This document shows positions 18,801 to 29,585 of a DNA stretch of 64,000 nucleotides, piece by piece. Under the pieces are notes generated by a model that was not told where the DNA came from, made no database searches, and saw only the letters and a program-made list of their open reading frames with translations. The position numbers and the translations under genes were made by a program. The stretch is from Lindgomyces ingoldianus (lineage: Eukaryota; Ascomycota; Dothideomycetes; Pleosporales; Lindgomycetaceae). The DNA lies in contig NW_022985188.1 in the NCBI RefSeq assembly GCF_010093535.1, positions 796,653 to 860,652 on the forward strand, read 5' to 3'. Positions within the stretch are counted from its first letter, which is position 1; the number at the start of each line of letters is the position of its first letter.

Positions 18801-20927
18801 TTGACTGTATGGAAGCTGACCGTGGTGAATCTGTAGCGGCAGAAACACTATCTAACTGTTGGTGCATGTGAATCGGTTCAACTATAGAAGCATTGGCCTC
18901 GCTTTTGGTGAAAGCTTCATGGAGGTTGGGTTCCTCCTGTGCTATCCCATCCACCATCCCGTTCACCCTTTGGTCTACCTTCCTATCTATCAATTCATCC
19001 GCTTTTGCTTCTTTCATTTGATGCGCCTTTTGGTTTGCCATCCAATCTAGGGAGCCCCCGCGTACCATTGCACTCTCGGGATGAGATTCGTCGTCGGTAT
19101 ACACATCTTCTGGAGAGGGAGATTTTAATGGTGCCTTCTCGCGTGAGAAGACAGAGCCGTCGATACCGAACTGGAATCTTACATCCGTGAAAGCGGACTC
19201 GTGAGTTGGATGTACTGTAGAGGCGTTGGCCGCGCTTACCGAGCTGTAGAAGCTCGACTCAACAAAATAGCTGGCTTCGCTTAAAGTCTCTTGTTCTTGC
19301 CTGGATGTACCTACGGACGGAGCATATTCATAGGAGGGGCCAGGGCGATCGAGATACGAGATGCCGTTTCCATCTCTGTCGCCGGGAAAAGGGGAAGGTA
19401 GCGGCAAGGTAGAAGAGTCCAGCGGTTTTATGACAGGGCTTTGAGGTTCCTGGCCAATGGGAGTCAACATGCCTGACGCTAATGTGGAGGGAAAATCTGT
19501 CTGAAGAGACGGTAACGTTGGAGGAGGCATGACAATAATTGGTGTATCTAAATGAAGTGGCGATTCGTGCTGTGCATGTACTCGTCCGTCTGATGCGAGA
19601 TCTACAATGTCGTCATCAAAAATTTCAGTGTGTTCAAGAACACGGTCTTCTCTTGAGGGTCGAGCATTCTCCTTTCCATCAGCTACGTAGGATGATTTGG
19701 AAGTAGAGATCACTTCAATCTCTTTAGCGGTCTCGTGGGGTTGTTGATCATGAGAGGGTTCCTCAGAGCCAACTTCCGCAACATTTAAAATCTCGGTAGT
19801 CCGGTGTCCTTCCTGGCTACCATCTTCCTCCGTATTCGATTCGGTATCGCCCCCATAAGCATATTGCACTTCTGACGGCGGATATTCATTAGGACCGGCG
19901 TACAAGTCGTAATAGTCAGCGTCGCGTACGAAATCATCATTTAGCGATTTGTTGGAGGCGGTCTTCTCAGCGATATTACGCTTTTCAACCACGCCGTTCT
20001 CAAATGCCAGCGATGTCTTCATGGGCTCATCGTGTTTTGCCTCCCCTCCAGAATCTTTGAGGGGGGGTGTTGCAACAGAGAAGGTTCTGGGTTTGGGTGG
20101 AAGTACTGGGGTTGCGGGAAGTAGCGTCTGCCGTATGGGCGAAGTCAATATCTCGTCGTATTCATCTTCCATGTCCACATCTTCTTTCTCCGGAGACGGG
20201 GTTCTCGCCGAGTAGGTCCACACACCCCAGTCCTTGTAAGACTTCCTGCGCCGCTTGTTCTTTCTATCATTGTCCAATTCTCCATCTTGAGCCAGGGGGT
20301 CATAGCCGGCTCCAAAGGAGGGCCCATCCAAAAGCCTAGCACGCTTGAGAAAAGCAACAGGTGTAGACCATTGTTGCATATCGCTTGGGGGGCGGATAGT
20401 CTGGATAGGAGTCGCAAGAATTGGTTGTTGGCCGGGCTGTCGGACAGGCGACGCATTGTGAATATCTAGATTTGCGATCTCGTTCCCGTCACGATATATC
20501 TGTACACACTTTAGCCCCAATCCACCCCAGAGGAGTCTCCATGTTTGCGCACCTTCACGATCAATGTCAGAGAATATGCGAGCTCCCAATCAACGCTCTT
20601 TCCAGGTGTGCTAACTTCAGCGTCATTTTCCACAAACTGCGCACCTTGCAAGCCCAATTCAACATCATCTGAAATGCCAATGCCAGTCTCCGCAAGTGCT
20701 TTCGCAGCAGCCCCCGAGAAGCGCACCCTGACCTGACCCTTCTTGCGTCGAAGACGGAAGTCGTGCTCGGCAAGAAGCAAAGCGCATTGTCGTGTGGAGG
20801 ATGAGTACGGCCAGACAAGGGTTACAACAGCTTTGAACTGCTTCGATTCGACGGAGGCTAGCTCCGGCGAGAGCTCGGCGATAGGTATGCGCTCCATGCT
20901 GACCGCATCCCTCGTAGCGGTAGGCAA
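15853..20927 (-). CDS. Large protein with a C-terminal telomeric ssDNA-binding (POT1/Cdc13-type) OB fold, two exons, 1,673 aa
   Basis: Exon 1 is 20927-20553 and exon 2 is 20499-15853, joined across a 53-nt intron (donor AAG|GTGCGC, CTAA branch, acceptor TACAG). The start may instead be the Met at 20897 (MERIPIAELSPEL). Residues about 1-150 form a beta-rich, probably OB-like domain (QFKAVVTLVWPYSS, QVRVRFSGAAAKAL). Residues about 200-1440 are acidic, Ser-rich and probably disordered, with SUMO-interaction-like motifs PEVVVISSDDE (about 690) and QVIDLGSDSEDD (about 755). The C-terminal domain (about 1465-1620) matches the Telo_bind fold of POT1/Cdc13: YTPLKDLSFYLN, PRDWHTTLQITDLS, VQVFRVYSMALPVAQPGDVI, SAWCVWRYG. 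It probably binds single-stranded telomeric DNA in the nucleus. Whether it serves as Cdc13/CTC1 or in another role cannot be settled here; it lacks the N-terminal OB placement of POT1. Confidence 0.85.
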
Positions 20928-23900
20928 GTTATGTTACAAGCATTATCGGAATGCGCAGGTCCTTCCAACGAGAACCTTTGTAGCGTTCGGATGCGGTGAA
21001 AGTGAAGTGTGCAAGCAAACATCGCGAGTCTTGCCGTCATTTAGCTGCACGCGACTTGGGCTCATATTAGTCATCCCGCACTTGCCCACTTCCGGTTAGT
21101 CTGGTCGGCCTTATTGTCACTCCAACCCAGCATGCACTCTTGGGTCACTTCCACTGTCTCCAACCTTGAAGCTTGATTTACCTCTCTGGATCTTGGGTGG
21201 TCTGAAAGGGGATCTTACGATATGTCGATTTTAACATGGATGTGAGAAAGCTGAGCCCCTTAGGTCTAACAATCCTTTCATTCTCCTGTTGCTTTCCCTC
21301 AAGAAATTCACGATCCATGTTGGGGAAGTCGCGGCCACGAGTTGGCATGATGAAGATAAACTCTACCATCGCTTCGTTTCCACTCTACTATATCGTCCTA
21401 CTAGTACCTCGTGAGAGATTTCGACAAGCTGAGTCTCTCAACCCCACCATCCCTTGAAACTGTCCGCCTGGGACTAGTCACCTTAATTGGTGGATTTTGC
21501 TCCCCCTGCTTTGGGAAATGTTTTCCTTTGGTGGAATGATTCTAGAGTCTCAATATGGAAAGGGGGAAAGAAATGTTTGTTAATCGTGTTTGTAATTAGC
21601 CATCACTTTTGATCAAATGTGCAGTTCTCCATTTCTCACCAAACTGCGCGAAGACAACTAGGTTTAATCGGAAGATGCTCTCAATCGCTGCGCCTAAGCA
21701 ACTTGCACTTCCCATTTTGGCACACGGAAGCCCTTCCCTCTAAATCCAATCGCCGCTTCCAACACACCACAAACAGTAGAGGGACAAGCACAGACTGCCT
21801 TTTTTTACTCCTTTTGCCACTTTGGAAATCCATGTTATGAGTCACTCTCAGCACCCAATGTTTTTATACCCGAGAATGAGATCCCAGAGCCTCGTCAATA
21901 TTCGTCTATCTATGCCGGTTCAATTTACCCCACAGACGCCAAAACTCTACCATGGTTCCATGCACTATTCATAAATCAACAACCACAACTGCTATCTAGA
22001 GTAATTCTGTGAGCCGGGCCATCTCTACCTCCAGCGGATCCCGCCGTTTCCGCGTATCTATAGGCTTCAGAACACCCAAAATAGCCCAATCCACTTCCAT
22101 TCAATATTGAGTACTACAGCTTGGCCGGTCATGAAAATAGACCAAGCCCGCGATTCTACCCGAGCATTCAGATGATAATCTACTCTCCCCTCTGGAGTGA
22201 AAGTGGCAGTCACTGACTGCACAAGCCCCACGAAGTTTGTAGAATCCGTTCATGTCACCACTTTCACTTAAAGTTCTTTGGGGCAGATATAGAACACAGA
22301 ATGTCCTGTTTATGCCACCCCGTCATAAAAACATGAGGACTTCTAAACCAAGTCTTCCAACTCTAAACCAGCAGCCATGTTGAGCTTTTTTTTTTTCGAA
22401 AGCGCAGGTGCTCCTCCTCCGCCAATTCTCCTTCTAGACCATTAGTAATCCTCATCACCAGCTCCAATCTCCAACTGAGCTGTAATGGCCATCGTCGCAT
22501 TGTTCGGGTACCGGGTCTTCAATAAGCGAAAGCCTGATACCTAAGTCGCAGCTGCAGAATCCAGGTCGGCATCGAGGTCGGCTCTTTCTACGACCAAATA
22601 GCTACCACACACCTCCACTTGCCGGCAGAATTCCGCCTCCTTATGTATGGATACATTGCATCAGTGTCTCTCTGGCCCATACCACAATTAAAGAGTCTGT
22701 ATCTATCTTGCAAATCAATCAAAAAGAGATGGATAAATGCCTCAAGACCATGAGCCAGTAGGTCGAGGTAAAAAGTTCGAGCTAGCAAACAAACCTCCCT
22801 ATTATCCTTTCGCTTCCTTCGACTCACTTGGTTCAAGGCCTCAGTGTCGCGCTCCTGAAGTCAATTCTTCCTTCGGAGTCTGTTCGCGACCGAAGGCGAA
22901 AGGCTTTCTTCTCCCGCTGTTCAAACTGCATTCTTCATAACCTAAAGCTGTTCCTCTTTGACGACCATATAGAGCCCGTCTCCGAGTTTGGAGCGGTATA
23001 GCTCGATGACTTGATAGCAGATATCGACGCCATGCTAAAGCAGCCTGGGGGCCGGGGCCGAGATGTGTCATGAACGCGAGTTGCGCTTGAAGGGGTATGG
23101 CATCGCAAATTCTAGACTCAGCTGGCTAATCGTGGATTGAGAGGATACGAAAGACGGTCACTTGGATATTGGGATGTGCTGGTGTTATCGTAGCGTCCGC
23201 ACATGACACTTGGTGAAGCTCTTGGAGGGTGATGGACAGTAGGATGGTTTCACCCGTTCACCATTCTCTTGGGGTGATTCTATCATTGGTGTGCTGCTGT
23301 GAAGTGGGCTGTAAGTGCATAGATATCTTGTTCAAGATGGTGTGAGCTTAGGATTCTTTTTTATATGCATAGAAACAGAAGGATAGATTGATACGTGCAG
23401 CACAGAAGTGCAAATAAAATGTCGTGAATCCTATGTTTCTTCGATGATAATATAGGTAGGCTTTAGTCATGCTGAAATTCTGACCACCTGCAATCTAGTT
23501 AGAAAGTGGTGAAATCATCACGCAAAGTAGGAGAGTTATTACTTATTTTCCTTCGACGTGTCCGAAGTAGTAGGTTGATGTTGCAGTGTGGACGTATGAT
23601 AGGGATGGAAAGTAGGGGTCGGAGAGTAAAGCTAAAATGTTCTCGCCTATTATCAAATTGAAGATGGATTAAGTGGTTACAATATTGAGTTGGATTAAAC
23701 TCACCCAAATTGTCATGGCATGCAATTCGTTTAGGATGCCAATAACCACAGTCATACAGTCAGCTAAGTGTATCCTACATCCATAAAAGTCACTCTATCA
23801 TAACATCGCTACCCAAGCTATCAGAAGGCTTCCTTCGAAGAGCCAAGTTCTTCCCTAACGAGTCCGATAATCCTGTGTATTTGTTGTATCCGATTGATTC

Positions 23901-24111
23901 TCTGCCTTCCCTTTCGCTGTGCCTCCTGGTTACCGCTGCGCTAGAATTAAATTAAAGAATGGTACCGTTAGCATCGTATCGTCGGTATACCAAACCAGAC
24001 CCCAGAGCCCTCAACCATCTCACCTCCCAGTCTGAATGGCAAACCGTTACGCCTGTTTCTAGATCAAGTCTCCATATCTCCCCCCCCCCCCCTGCTCTCT
24101 CCAAATCATCT
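20928..24111. other. Gene-poor island, nothing supported
   Basis: 3.2 kb with only short, overlapping, non-protein-like ORFs on both strands. Composition is ordinary, not strongly AT-rich, and I recognise no transposase, LTR or RNA gene. A run of 13 C lies at 24080-24092. It could be decayed repeats or long regulatory sequence. Confidence 0.4.
24080..24092 (+). repeat. Homopolymer run of 13 C
   Basis: Uninterrupted C tract in non-coding sequence beside the frameshifted relic. Length is likely to vary between strains or sequencing runs. Confidence 0.9.
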
Positions 24112-24859
24112 CTAAAGTCCCAACAAGACTGTATAAGACCATTCAATTGCGGACCAGCATCGAACCGGATTTCTTTCGCATCTATAAACAGATCTTTCCC
24201 TCCCAGACACTGTGATACCCCGACAAGCACCCAGTTCCGCCTTTATGGCACCGTATGATTCTTCGATGTCTAAAATGAGTCGATCAATGTGTCTCAATAG
24301 TTCACCCTCTTGACCAAGCTGAATGAATGCCAGCGCCAAGCTGAGGCCCTTGACCAAGCCGTAGCACGACAAAAGGGATGGTGCAGCATTCCCATTAATG
24401 GCGTCGTAGGATTGAACCACCAACGTCGAGAGGTAGAGAGGGAGTAGAGGGAGGATAGAAATGACAGTGGATTTTTTGTTTGCAACTGCTTCGGAAAACT
24501 TCGTTCTAGAATGAGTACTAGAGAACCTGAGGAATTTAATGTTCTGGAATAGGAATTGAATACAAAAATTCTTGATCTCGGCAAAAAAATGCTGGCCGAT
24601 TGACGCGGAGCGGAGCATCTGGATGCAGCCAAGTCTTCTGGGCGTCCTCGATAAAGCAGGTGATCTTCTTAACGCACTCATCCCCGATCTCTTTGTTGAC
24701 TGGGCTACACAACAGAAAGAGACCTCTGTGCTCGAGCATAGGGGACTCGATAGGGGGTGAGCAGTATTCTGAAACTTGAGCCTCAACTCTCCAGGCAACG
24801 AAAGAAAGCTGTCGCGCTTGGGGCGTGATGTGGGGTCCCCCATAGCTACAGAGCTTCAC
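24112..24859 (-). pseudogene. Frameshifted relic of an uncharacterised fungal protein (opening with an LPGELR motif)
   Basis: Coding-like sequence jumps between two minus-strand frames. Frame A starts at the ATG at 24843 (MGDPTSRPKR, then SFLSLPGELRLK). Near 24775 the good frame becomes frame B, which reads SEYCSPPIESPMLEHRGLF, then LLCSPVNKEIGDECVKKI and TCFIEDAQKTW, up to its stop at 24536. Frame A again looks protein-like further on (GQEGELLRHIDRLILDIEES). LPGELRLKxxEYC is the usual opening of many fungal proteins of unknown function with an F-box-like first helix. No splice donor lies at the first jump, so I read it as a 1-2 base indel, meaning a dying gene or an assembly error. Function unknown. 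Confidence 0.45.
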
Positions 24860-26027
24860 AAGGTAGTCTTCGTAGAGCTGTGGGGCGATGCATTCGAGAA
24901 CGGTTATGTAGGAGGTTCGGTGACTTATATGGCACAGGGGCTACAACTAGGAGATTGAGGACATGTTACGGTTGGTGGTATTTCACGATAGCGCTGTATC
25001 TTACATGTCCGTGATTCTTGGAGTCGTGCGTATTATCAAATGCGAATGATAGGCATACGCGCTCTCAAGAAGCACTCACTACGCTTTACTAGCAATGGAA
25101 AGACAGACAAAGGTATGCACGCTATACTATGCTTCTTCCTCTCACTGTAGTGTCATCTGTCATCACCGCGGTCGAATAATCCCGTGGAGGCACCAGCCCG
25201 CGTGAAATATTAGCCAACGGCTCATTCGTGGCTATGCTGCTCTTGTATGTCAAGAAGTGCTGAGGCTATGGAATCCCCGGTTTCAGTAACGAATTCGAGC
25301 AGAGACGTCGCATGCTGTTGCTCTGCCAACAAGGACTCCCGTGGTTTGATAGATATTGGATGTGTCGAAGAAGTAGTGGCCCCTGCGTGGGAGAAGTCGT
25401 GGCCCATAAGCGAGTGGGAGAAGTACAGGCCATACGCATTGGAAGCCCATGAAAGTATGCAACATATTACGTTCGAGTGTAATAGGTGGTGTCTGTTAGG
25501 GACGCAATCATGGTAGAGCATCCCCAATCCTTCCAATTACACAATTGAACCACTCTGAATGTGGTGAACGCAGCTCCAGTATTGATATCCACGGCTTCTT
25601 ATCCCCCATTCTCGTCATATCCGAAGTTTCACCGCGTAGAGCCGCAATTTTTGGGGCTCTGCGTGGCTTTTCCCCCGGTTTAGCTGTTGCCCATATGAGA
25701 TTCTGCTGGTTCCTAGGTCCAATCGGTGGTCTGGTGGCAAGTCCATAATACCAGGTGCGACGTGGTTTAGAATTACGAGAATACTAACTCAATATTGGCT
25801 GGTGGTCGCCGAAATTGTTCGCATTCTATGGTACGTGCCCAAATTGGACATTGGACATCTACCATATTGCGAGAATTCGGGAGGAAGTTAGGATAATGCT
25901 TAATTTTGTTGGGATCAGGTGAACCACCCATTTTCGGTTCATGGTCTGTTGTAGGTAATAAAAGGCTGGCCCCCCTTGTATCTGCTCGTAGTTTAAAACA
26001 AGTTCAACAAAGTGTCAGTCATTTAAA
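24860..26027. other. Intergenic, no supported gene; promoter of the next gene at its end
   Basis: ORFs overlap on both strands at 25222-25536 and neither can be preferred. The last 70 bp before 26028 are A-rich (AGTTTAAAACAAGTTCAAC), like a fungal 5' leader. Confidence 0.4.
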
Positions 26028-27436
26028 ATGGTACTGCGTCTCGCGTCTCGATTCGACGGCCTCCCTCTGTTCATGAAAAACCTGCACTTCAATCAACCAG
26101 CATGGGTAGAGATCTACTACAAGGCAATTAGTAAGTGTATCCTTTTACGTTTTGAGTACATACAGTATATTTCCGCCTGGCATGGACTGTGGCTAAAGTA
26201 AAGTCTATGTCAACGCTCGGGCTGGAACCCGGCGGGACGTTAACATGATTCGAATTTCTCCTATTAAGTTGCGTGCATTGTACAGGAACCTAATAAGGCT
26301 GCAGGTGTGTACAATATTCCTCAATCGATTGTGGAAGAAGAGATGATAAAGTTCCAGTGCAGAACCGCTAAAAATCCCAAGGAATTCGGCCAGGATGAAT
26401 TCATCGCATCGTATCTAGGTGAGGTTCTCAAGGAGGTTACCCTTAAAACACGAAAGGAGCGGTTGGACTCCATGCAGAGAGGTATTTCTGCCTTCTTCCA
26501 TTTTGGTCCAACGAGTATAACGGCGCTGACATTGACGTAGCATGGGCGAGCTGGCTTGTAGAGCGTCTCGACAAGCGCTTCGTAGATAGATTCGTTCTCG
26601 TTTTTGGAGCTGCGCGAAAGGAGAGCCCCATTACGTTATGCTCGAGCCATAAGAAAGAAGACCCAAAGAAGGGGAAATTTAGTAAAAGACTTGACAACTT
26701 GTTCAGACTCAACCCTGGAGTAAAACGTCCTGCCGAAGACCCCAACGACATCCTTTTTGAGAAGCTACGTCAGGAGGTCAAGCGCGAGCGAATTGAAAAG
26801 CAAAGACGTATACCCGACCGTCCTAGGCCAGGTGAAGTCCCTCGGTTTTATCCCATAGGCCCTCCTCATCGCCCTGGTCCAGATTCTGTACCTCCACCTA
26901 TTAGTTCTGAGGGAGATCTCACGGGTGATAGTCATCGTGCTCCACCTCCTTCGCTGGACGAGTTCTACGATTTCCAAGAGCTTTCCCCTCTCAGAGCCTC
27001 CGCGCCTCCTCGTTCATTCCCCCCACCTCTTCGTGTAGTGTCTTCACCTCTGCCTCCTGAGCCAAACCATATTGATGAGAATCTCCCTGGCGCAACATAT
27101 CCTCGGCCTCTTTGCCTAGAGGTAGATGACTTCAATAAGTACGTCCAACCTGAAACCTCTACACCTCCTCCTTGGGGCGGATACCAACCCCTTCGTGTAG
27201 TCCTACCACCAACTGCTCCCGAGAGATACCACCTAGACGATAGTTTCCTTTGTCCCCATGATTTGTCGTCTCTTCTTCCAGAGGTAGATGTTTTCAACAG
27301 GGTTTTCTCTAGTACAATCCCTGTGTCTCCTCCTTCCGCTGGATATCAACGAAACCAGAATATGCCTAGCAAGTGTCCTCCGGATGATGTTTGGCTAGAC
27401 CTCGATTCCTTCGAGATTCAGCTTCAGGTTCGTTAA
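26028..27436 (+). CDS. Orphan protein with two ~55-residue repeats, three exons, 391 aa
   Basis: Exons 26028-26130, 26305-26418 and 26478-27436 join in phase to 392 codons. Introns: 174 nt (donor A|GTAAGT, acceptor GCTGCAG; the earlier AG at 26285 would give an immediate stop) and 59 nt (G|GTGAGG to ATGCAG). Residues 1-150 look folded, rich in aromatics and charges (FGQDEFIASYLERYF, SNEYNGADIDVAWASWLVER, FVLVFGAARKESPITLCS), followed by a basic stretch (KKEDPKKGKFSKRLD). The second half is Pro-rich and contains two tandem copies of about 55 residues, each running from LRVV through Pro-rich sequence, a H-x-D/DD-x-F/L patch and LEVDDFNK/PEVDVFNR to a closing GYQ. No signal peptide or membrane segment. 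I do not recognise a family. The clean splicing and the repeat suggest a real gene. Confidence 0.65.
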
Positions 27437-27587
27437 TCCCAAGGACCTCCTCCTTCAATGGAACATCATCGGGGTGCGGATTCCCCTCGTGGTGGCCCTC
27501 CCACACAAACGTATGATATACGATAATTGCTACTAGCAAGCCTAGCAACAACGCGATAACAGTGGGTGCAGCGGGATGGCGCAGCAT
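27366..27587 (-). CDS. Possible small single-pass membrane protein (73 aa), antisense to the end of the orphan gene
   Basis: ATG at 27587 on the minus strand, stop at 27366, overlapping the last 71 bases of the plus-strand gene. A strong hydrophobic segment (TVIALLLGLLVAIIVYHTF, about residues 9-27) is followed by a polar acidic and basic tail (WEGHHEGNPHPDDVPLKEE). The layout is that of a small anchored protein, but at 73 codons with no family match it may be chance. Only expression data could decide. Confidence 0.35.
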   Translation of the reverse strand: MLRHPAAPTVIALLLGLLVAIIVYHTFVWEGHHEGNPHPDDVPLKEEVLGINEPEAESRRNRGLAKHHPEDTC

Positions 27588-28451
27588 TTCTCTCCTCTAC
27601 AATGAGAAATTTCTTTGGCCGTAATACCGAATTGCAGATATCGGCGAATTTATCGGCTAGGAGTCGGGGTAGAATATAATCTAGGATCCTCCAGATCGAT
27701 TCGTTCCTTTTAAGTGGATTTTGCTACGGGTTTTGAGTAAAGTCGTATGCAACGTAAATGTGGATCTTGCTGCGGATTTCACTACGAATCTCGCTGCAGG
27801 TTTCTGGTGTCGATTCTGCCGCGCCTTTCACTGTAGATATTTTGTTTTGGATTTTGCTACGGATTTTGATAATAGTTGTTGCGGATTTCTCATAAATGGC
27901 GTTGAAAATTCGGATTGTGTGCTGGAGTGTGCCAGCTGAAGTTGCATAGAAAAGTCCCTCATTTTGACGCAAACTTGCCAGATACGGCTTAGCTTGCCCT
28001 TGTTGGGAATAGATGTAAAGCACGGGCTCTAGTTGTCACTGAACTTTCAACCACAATTATAAATGGAGAATAATGAATGATCTTTGACACAAAAGGATGA
28101 GTATTGTAGTGTGCCAAAATGAATTGTTAATTGGAGAATAAATTACGAAATTTACATCAGATGACTTATCAAGTTACGCAGAGACTTGGGGAGACTTAGG
28201 GAGCATTAGGGAAAAATATTTAAAAAAATAATTTGATAAGACACAAACCCACCAGTGAAGGAAAAGCCTTACAATCTAGGCATCACTGGGTCCCATATCA
28301 ATAATCCGGGTATCAAAATATGGTAAACAGTCAAACTTCCTCTGACACGTCCCATTACAATATTACTTCAATCCCGCGTTCTTGTTTTCGCACTTTTCCA
28401 CTGAGAATCTGCCTTCCGTCACCTTCCTTCTCCTTCACAGCCCCCTCCTAA
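27588..28451. other. Intergenic with degenerate repeats and AT-rich sequence
   Basis: Holds the repeat cluster at 27716-27890 (listed separately), then AT-rich sequence around 28030-28380 without any coding frame. Confidence 0.5.
27716..27890 (+). repeat. Degenerate repeats of GGATTTTGCTACGGATTTT type
   Basis: Five to seven imperfect copies of a roughly 20-base unit: GGATTTTGCTACGGGTTTT (27716), GGATCTTGCTGCGGATTTC (27762), GAATCTCGCTGCAGGTTTC (27785), GGATTTTGCTACGGATTTT (27849), GTTGTTGCGGATTTC (27876). Read on the minus strand the units give alternating basic and hydrophobic residues (KIRSKIQNKI, EIRSEIRSKI) in an ORF at 27724-28023, so a decayed repeat-protein gene is also possible. Confidence 0.6.
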
Positions 28452-29030
28452 TCACTCCGTAAGCCCCCTCTGGCTCTCACCCTCTCCAGCACCCTCTCCC
28501 TCCACTGGCCCCTTCAAAATTCCCACCACCTCATCCGCCCACGCCTCAATAGCATCCCACTTCCTAAAATCACCGTACCTCCCACCTCCCACCAACCCAC
28601 AACAACACCGCAACCAACCTGGCGCATCCCCCTTATCCAACTTCCCACTAAAAAAACCCTCTCCCTTTACCTTCCCTCCTAGCACACCCTCCACCCGCTC
28701 CCTAATCCTCCGTTTCTCACTTCGCGCCCATCTCCCCCTCAACCACTTCGGCATCGTCTCCGGCGCCCCGACAGAGAACATGAAAAACGGTTTCGCGTTT
28801 AGCGCATTTTTGTTCGCAGTGAGGAAGTTCGAAGCTTCAGGGAGCCAGGCGGCGCCGTGGATAGCGGAGCCGAGAATGATGGCTGTGTAGTTAGAGAGGG
28901 AAGATGTGTCGATGTCGTTTAAAGCGTGGACTTCCGTTGGAGGCAATTGTGAGGCGATGCGGGAGGAAATGCGTTCGGCAATTTCGGCAGTGGAGCCGTG
29001 GGTGCTGGCGTAGAGGATGAGGATAGGCAT
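28452..29030 (-). CDS. Flavodoxin-domain protein (HemG-like), 192 aa
   Basis: Single exon, ATG at 29030. The N-terminus MPILILYASTHGSTAEIAERI is the beta-strand plus phosphate-binding loop of flavodoxins (T-H-G-S-T binds FMN phosphate). IILGSAIHGAAWLPEA is the second FMN-contact loop, and FFMFSVGAPETMP lies near the third. The C-terminal helix region includes GGGRYGDFRKWDAIEAWADE. Size and order resemble bacterial HemG-type flavodoxins (protoporphyrinogen oxidase), but fungi use a different enzyme for that step, so the true redox partner is unknown. No targeting peptide or membrane segment is seen, so it is probably cytosolic. A Lys/Gly-rich stretch interrupts the usual spacing between strands 4 and 5. 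The last 15 residues are Gly/Glu-rich. Confidence 0.85.
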   Translation of the reverse strand: MPILILYASTHGSTAEIAERISSRIASQLPPTEVHALNDIDTSSLSNYTAIILGSAIHGAAWLPEASNFLTANKNALNAKPFFMFSVGAPETMPKWLRGRWARSEKRRIRERVEGVLGGKVKGEGFFSGKLDKGDAPGWLRCCCGLVGGGRYGDFRKWDAIEAWADEVVGILKGPVEGEGAGEGESQRGLTE

Positions 29031-29585
29031 TTTCGATGGGTATAGCGGTATTCAACAAGTGTGAGAAAAGGTATTGGAAAATGGGGTATTTATGTTCGCG
29101 GTATAGTTTTTGGAAAGAATTTAGTTCTTGCACCGTTCTTGAAAATGAGAACGAGAGGGAAAAAATCGAGCTAGGATAGGTGGTATATTTGTGTTGCGGG
29201 GAAGGCTCCCAATTTTGGTGGTATGATGCGGAGATGGAAACACCAGGTTTGCCTCGGTGTGGAGGGTTCTTTGTTGGGAAATTCCGCGATCATCTGATAT
29301 GCACAGAACGATCGGGATTCCCGCATGTGCATCGATTTCAGATGGTGTGGCCAGATATGTGCATGCATGCTCGGGTTCTTGCAGGTGAAGCAGGACAGCA
29401 AGCAATCACGTGTCTTGAAAAAGAAAATAGGTAGTCCTGTGATTCTCGGTTGAGTATGTTTCAAACTGGCTGGTGACACAGAACGTGATTCCGGCTGCTG
29501 TAAATCCTTAATAACGTTCCTAAACTTCGTGAGATTGCGGGATGTCCAGCCAGCCTTAATGCACGACCCGTCCCATCTGAGACTC
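29031..29585. other. Intergenic: promoter of the flavodoxin gene and 3' region of GCP5
   Basis: Both genes lie on the minus strand. ORFs here overlap on both strands and do not resemble proteins. A CACGTG is present at 29407-29412. Confidence 0.4.

Noticed and set aside
25222..25536. ORFs on both strands of the same stretch
   Set aside because: Neither strand has better evidence; no homology or splice context.
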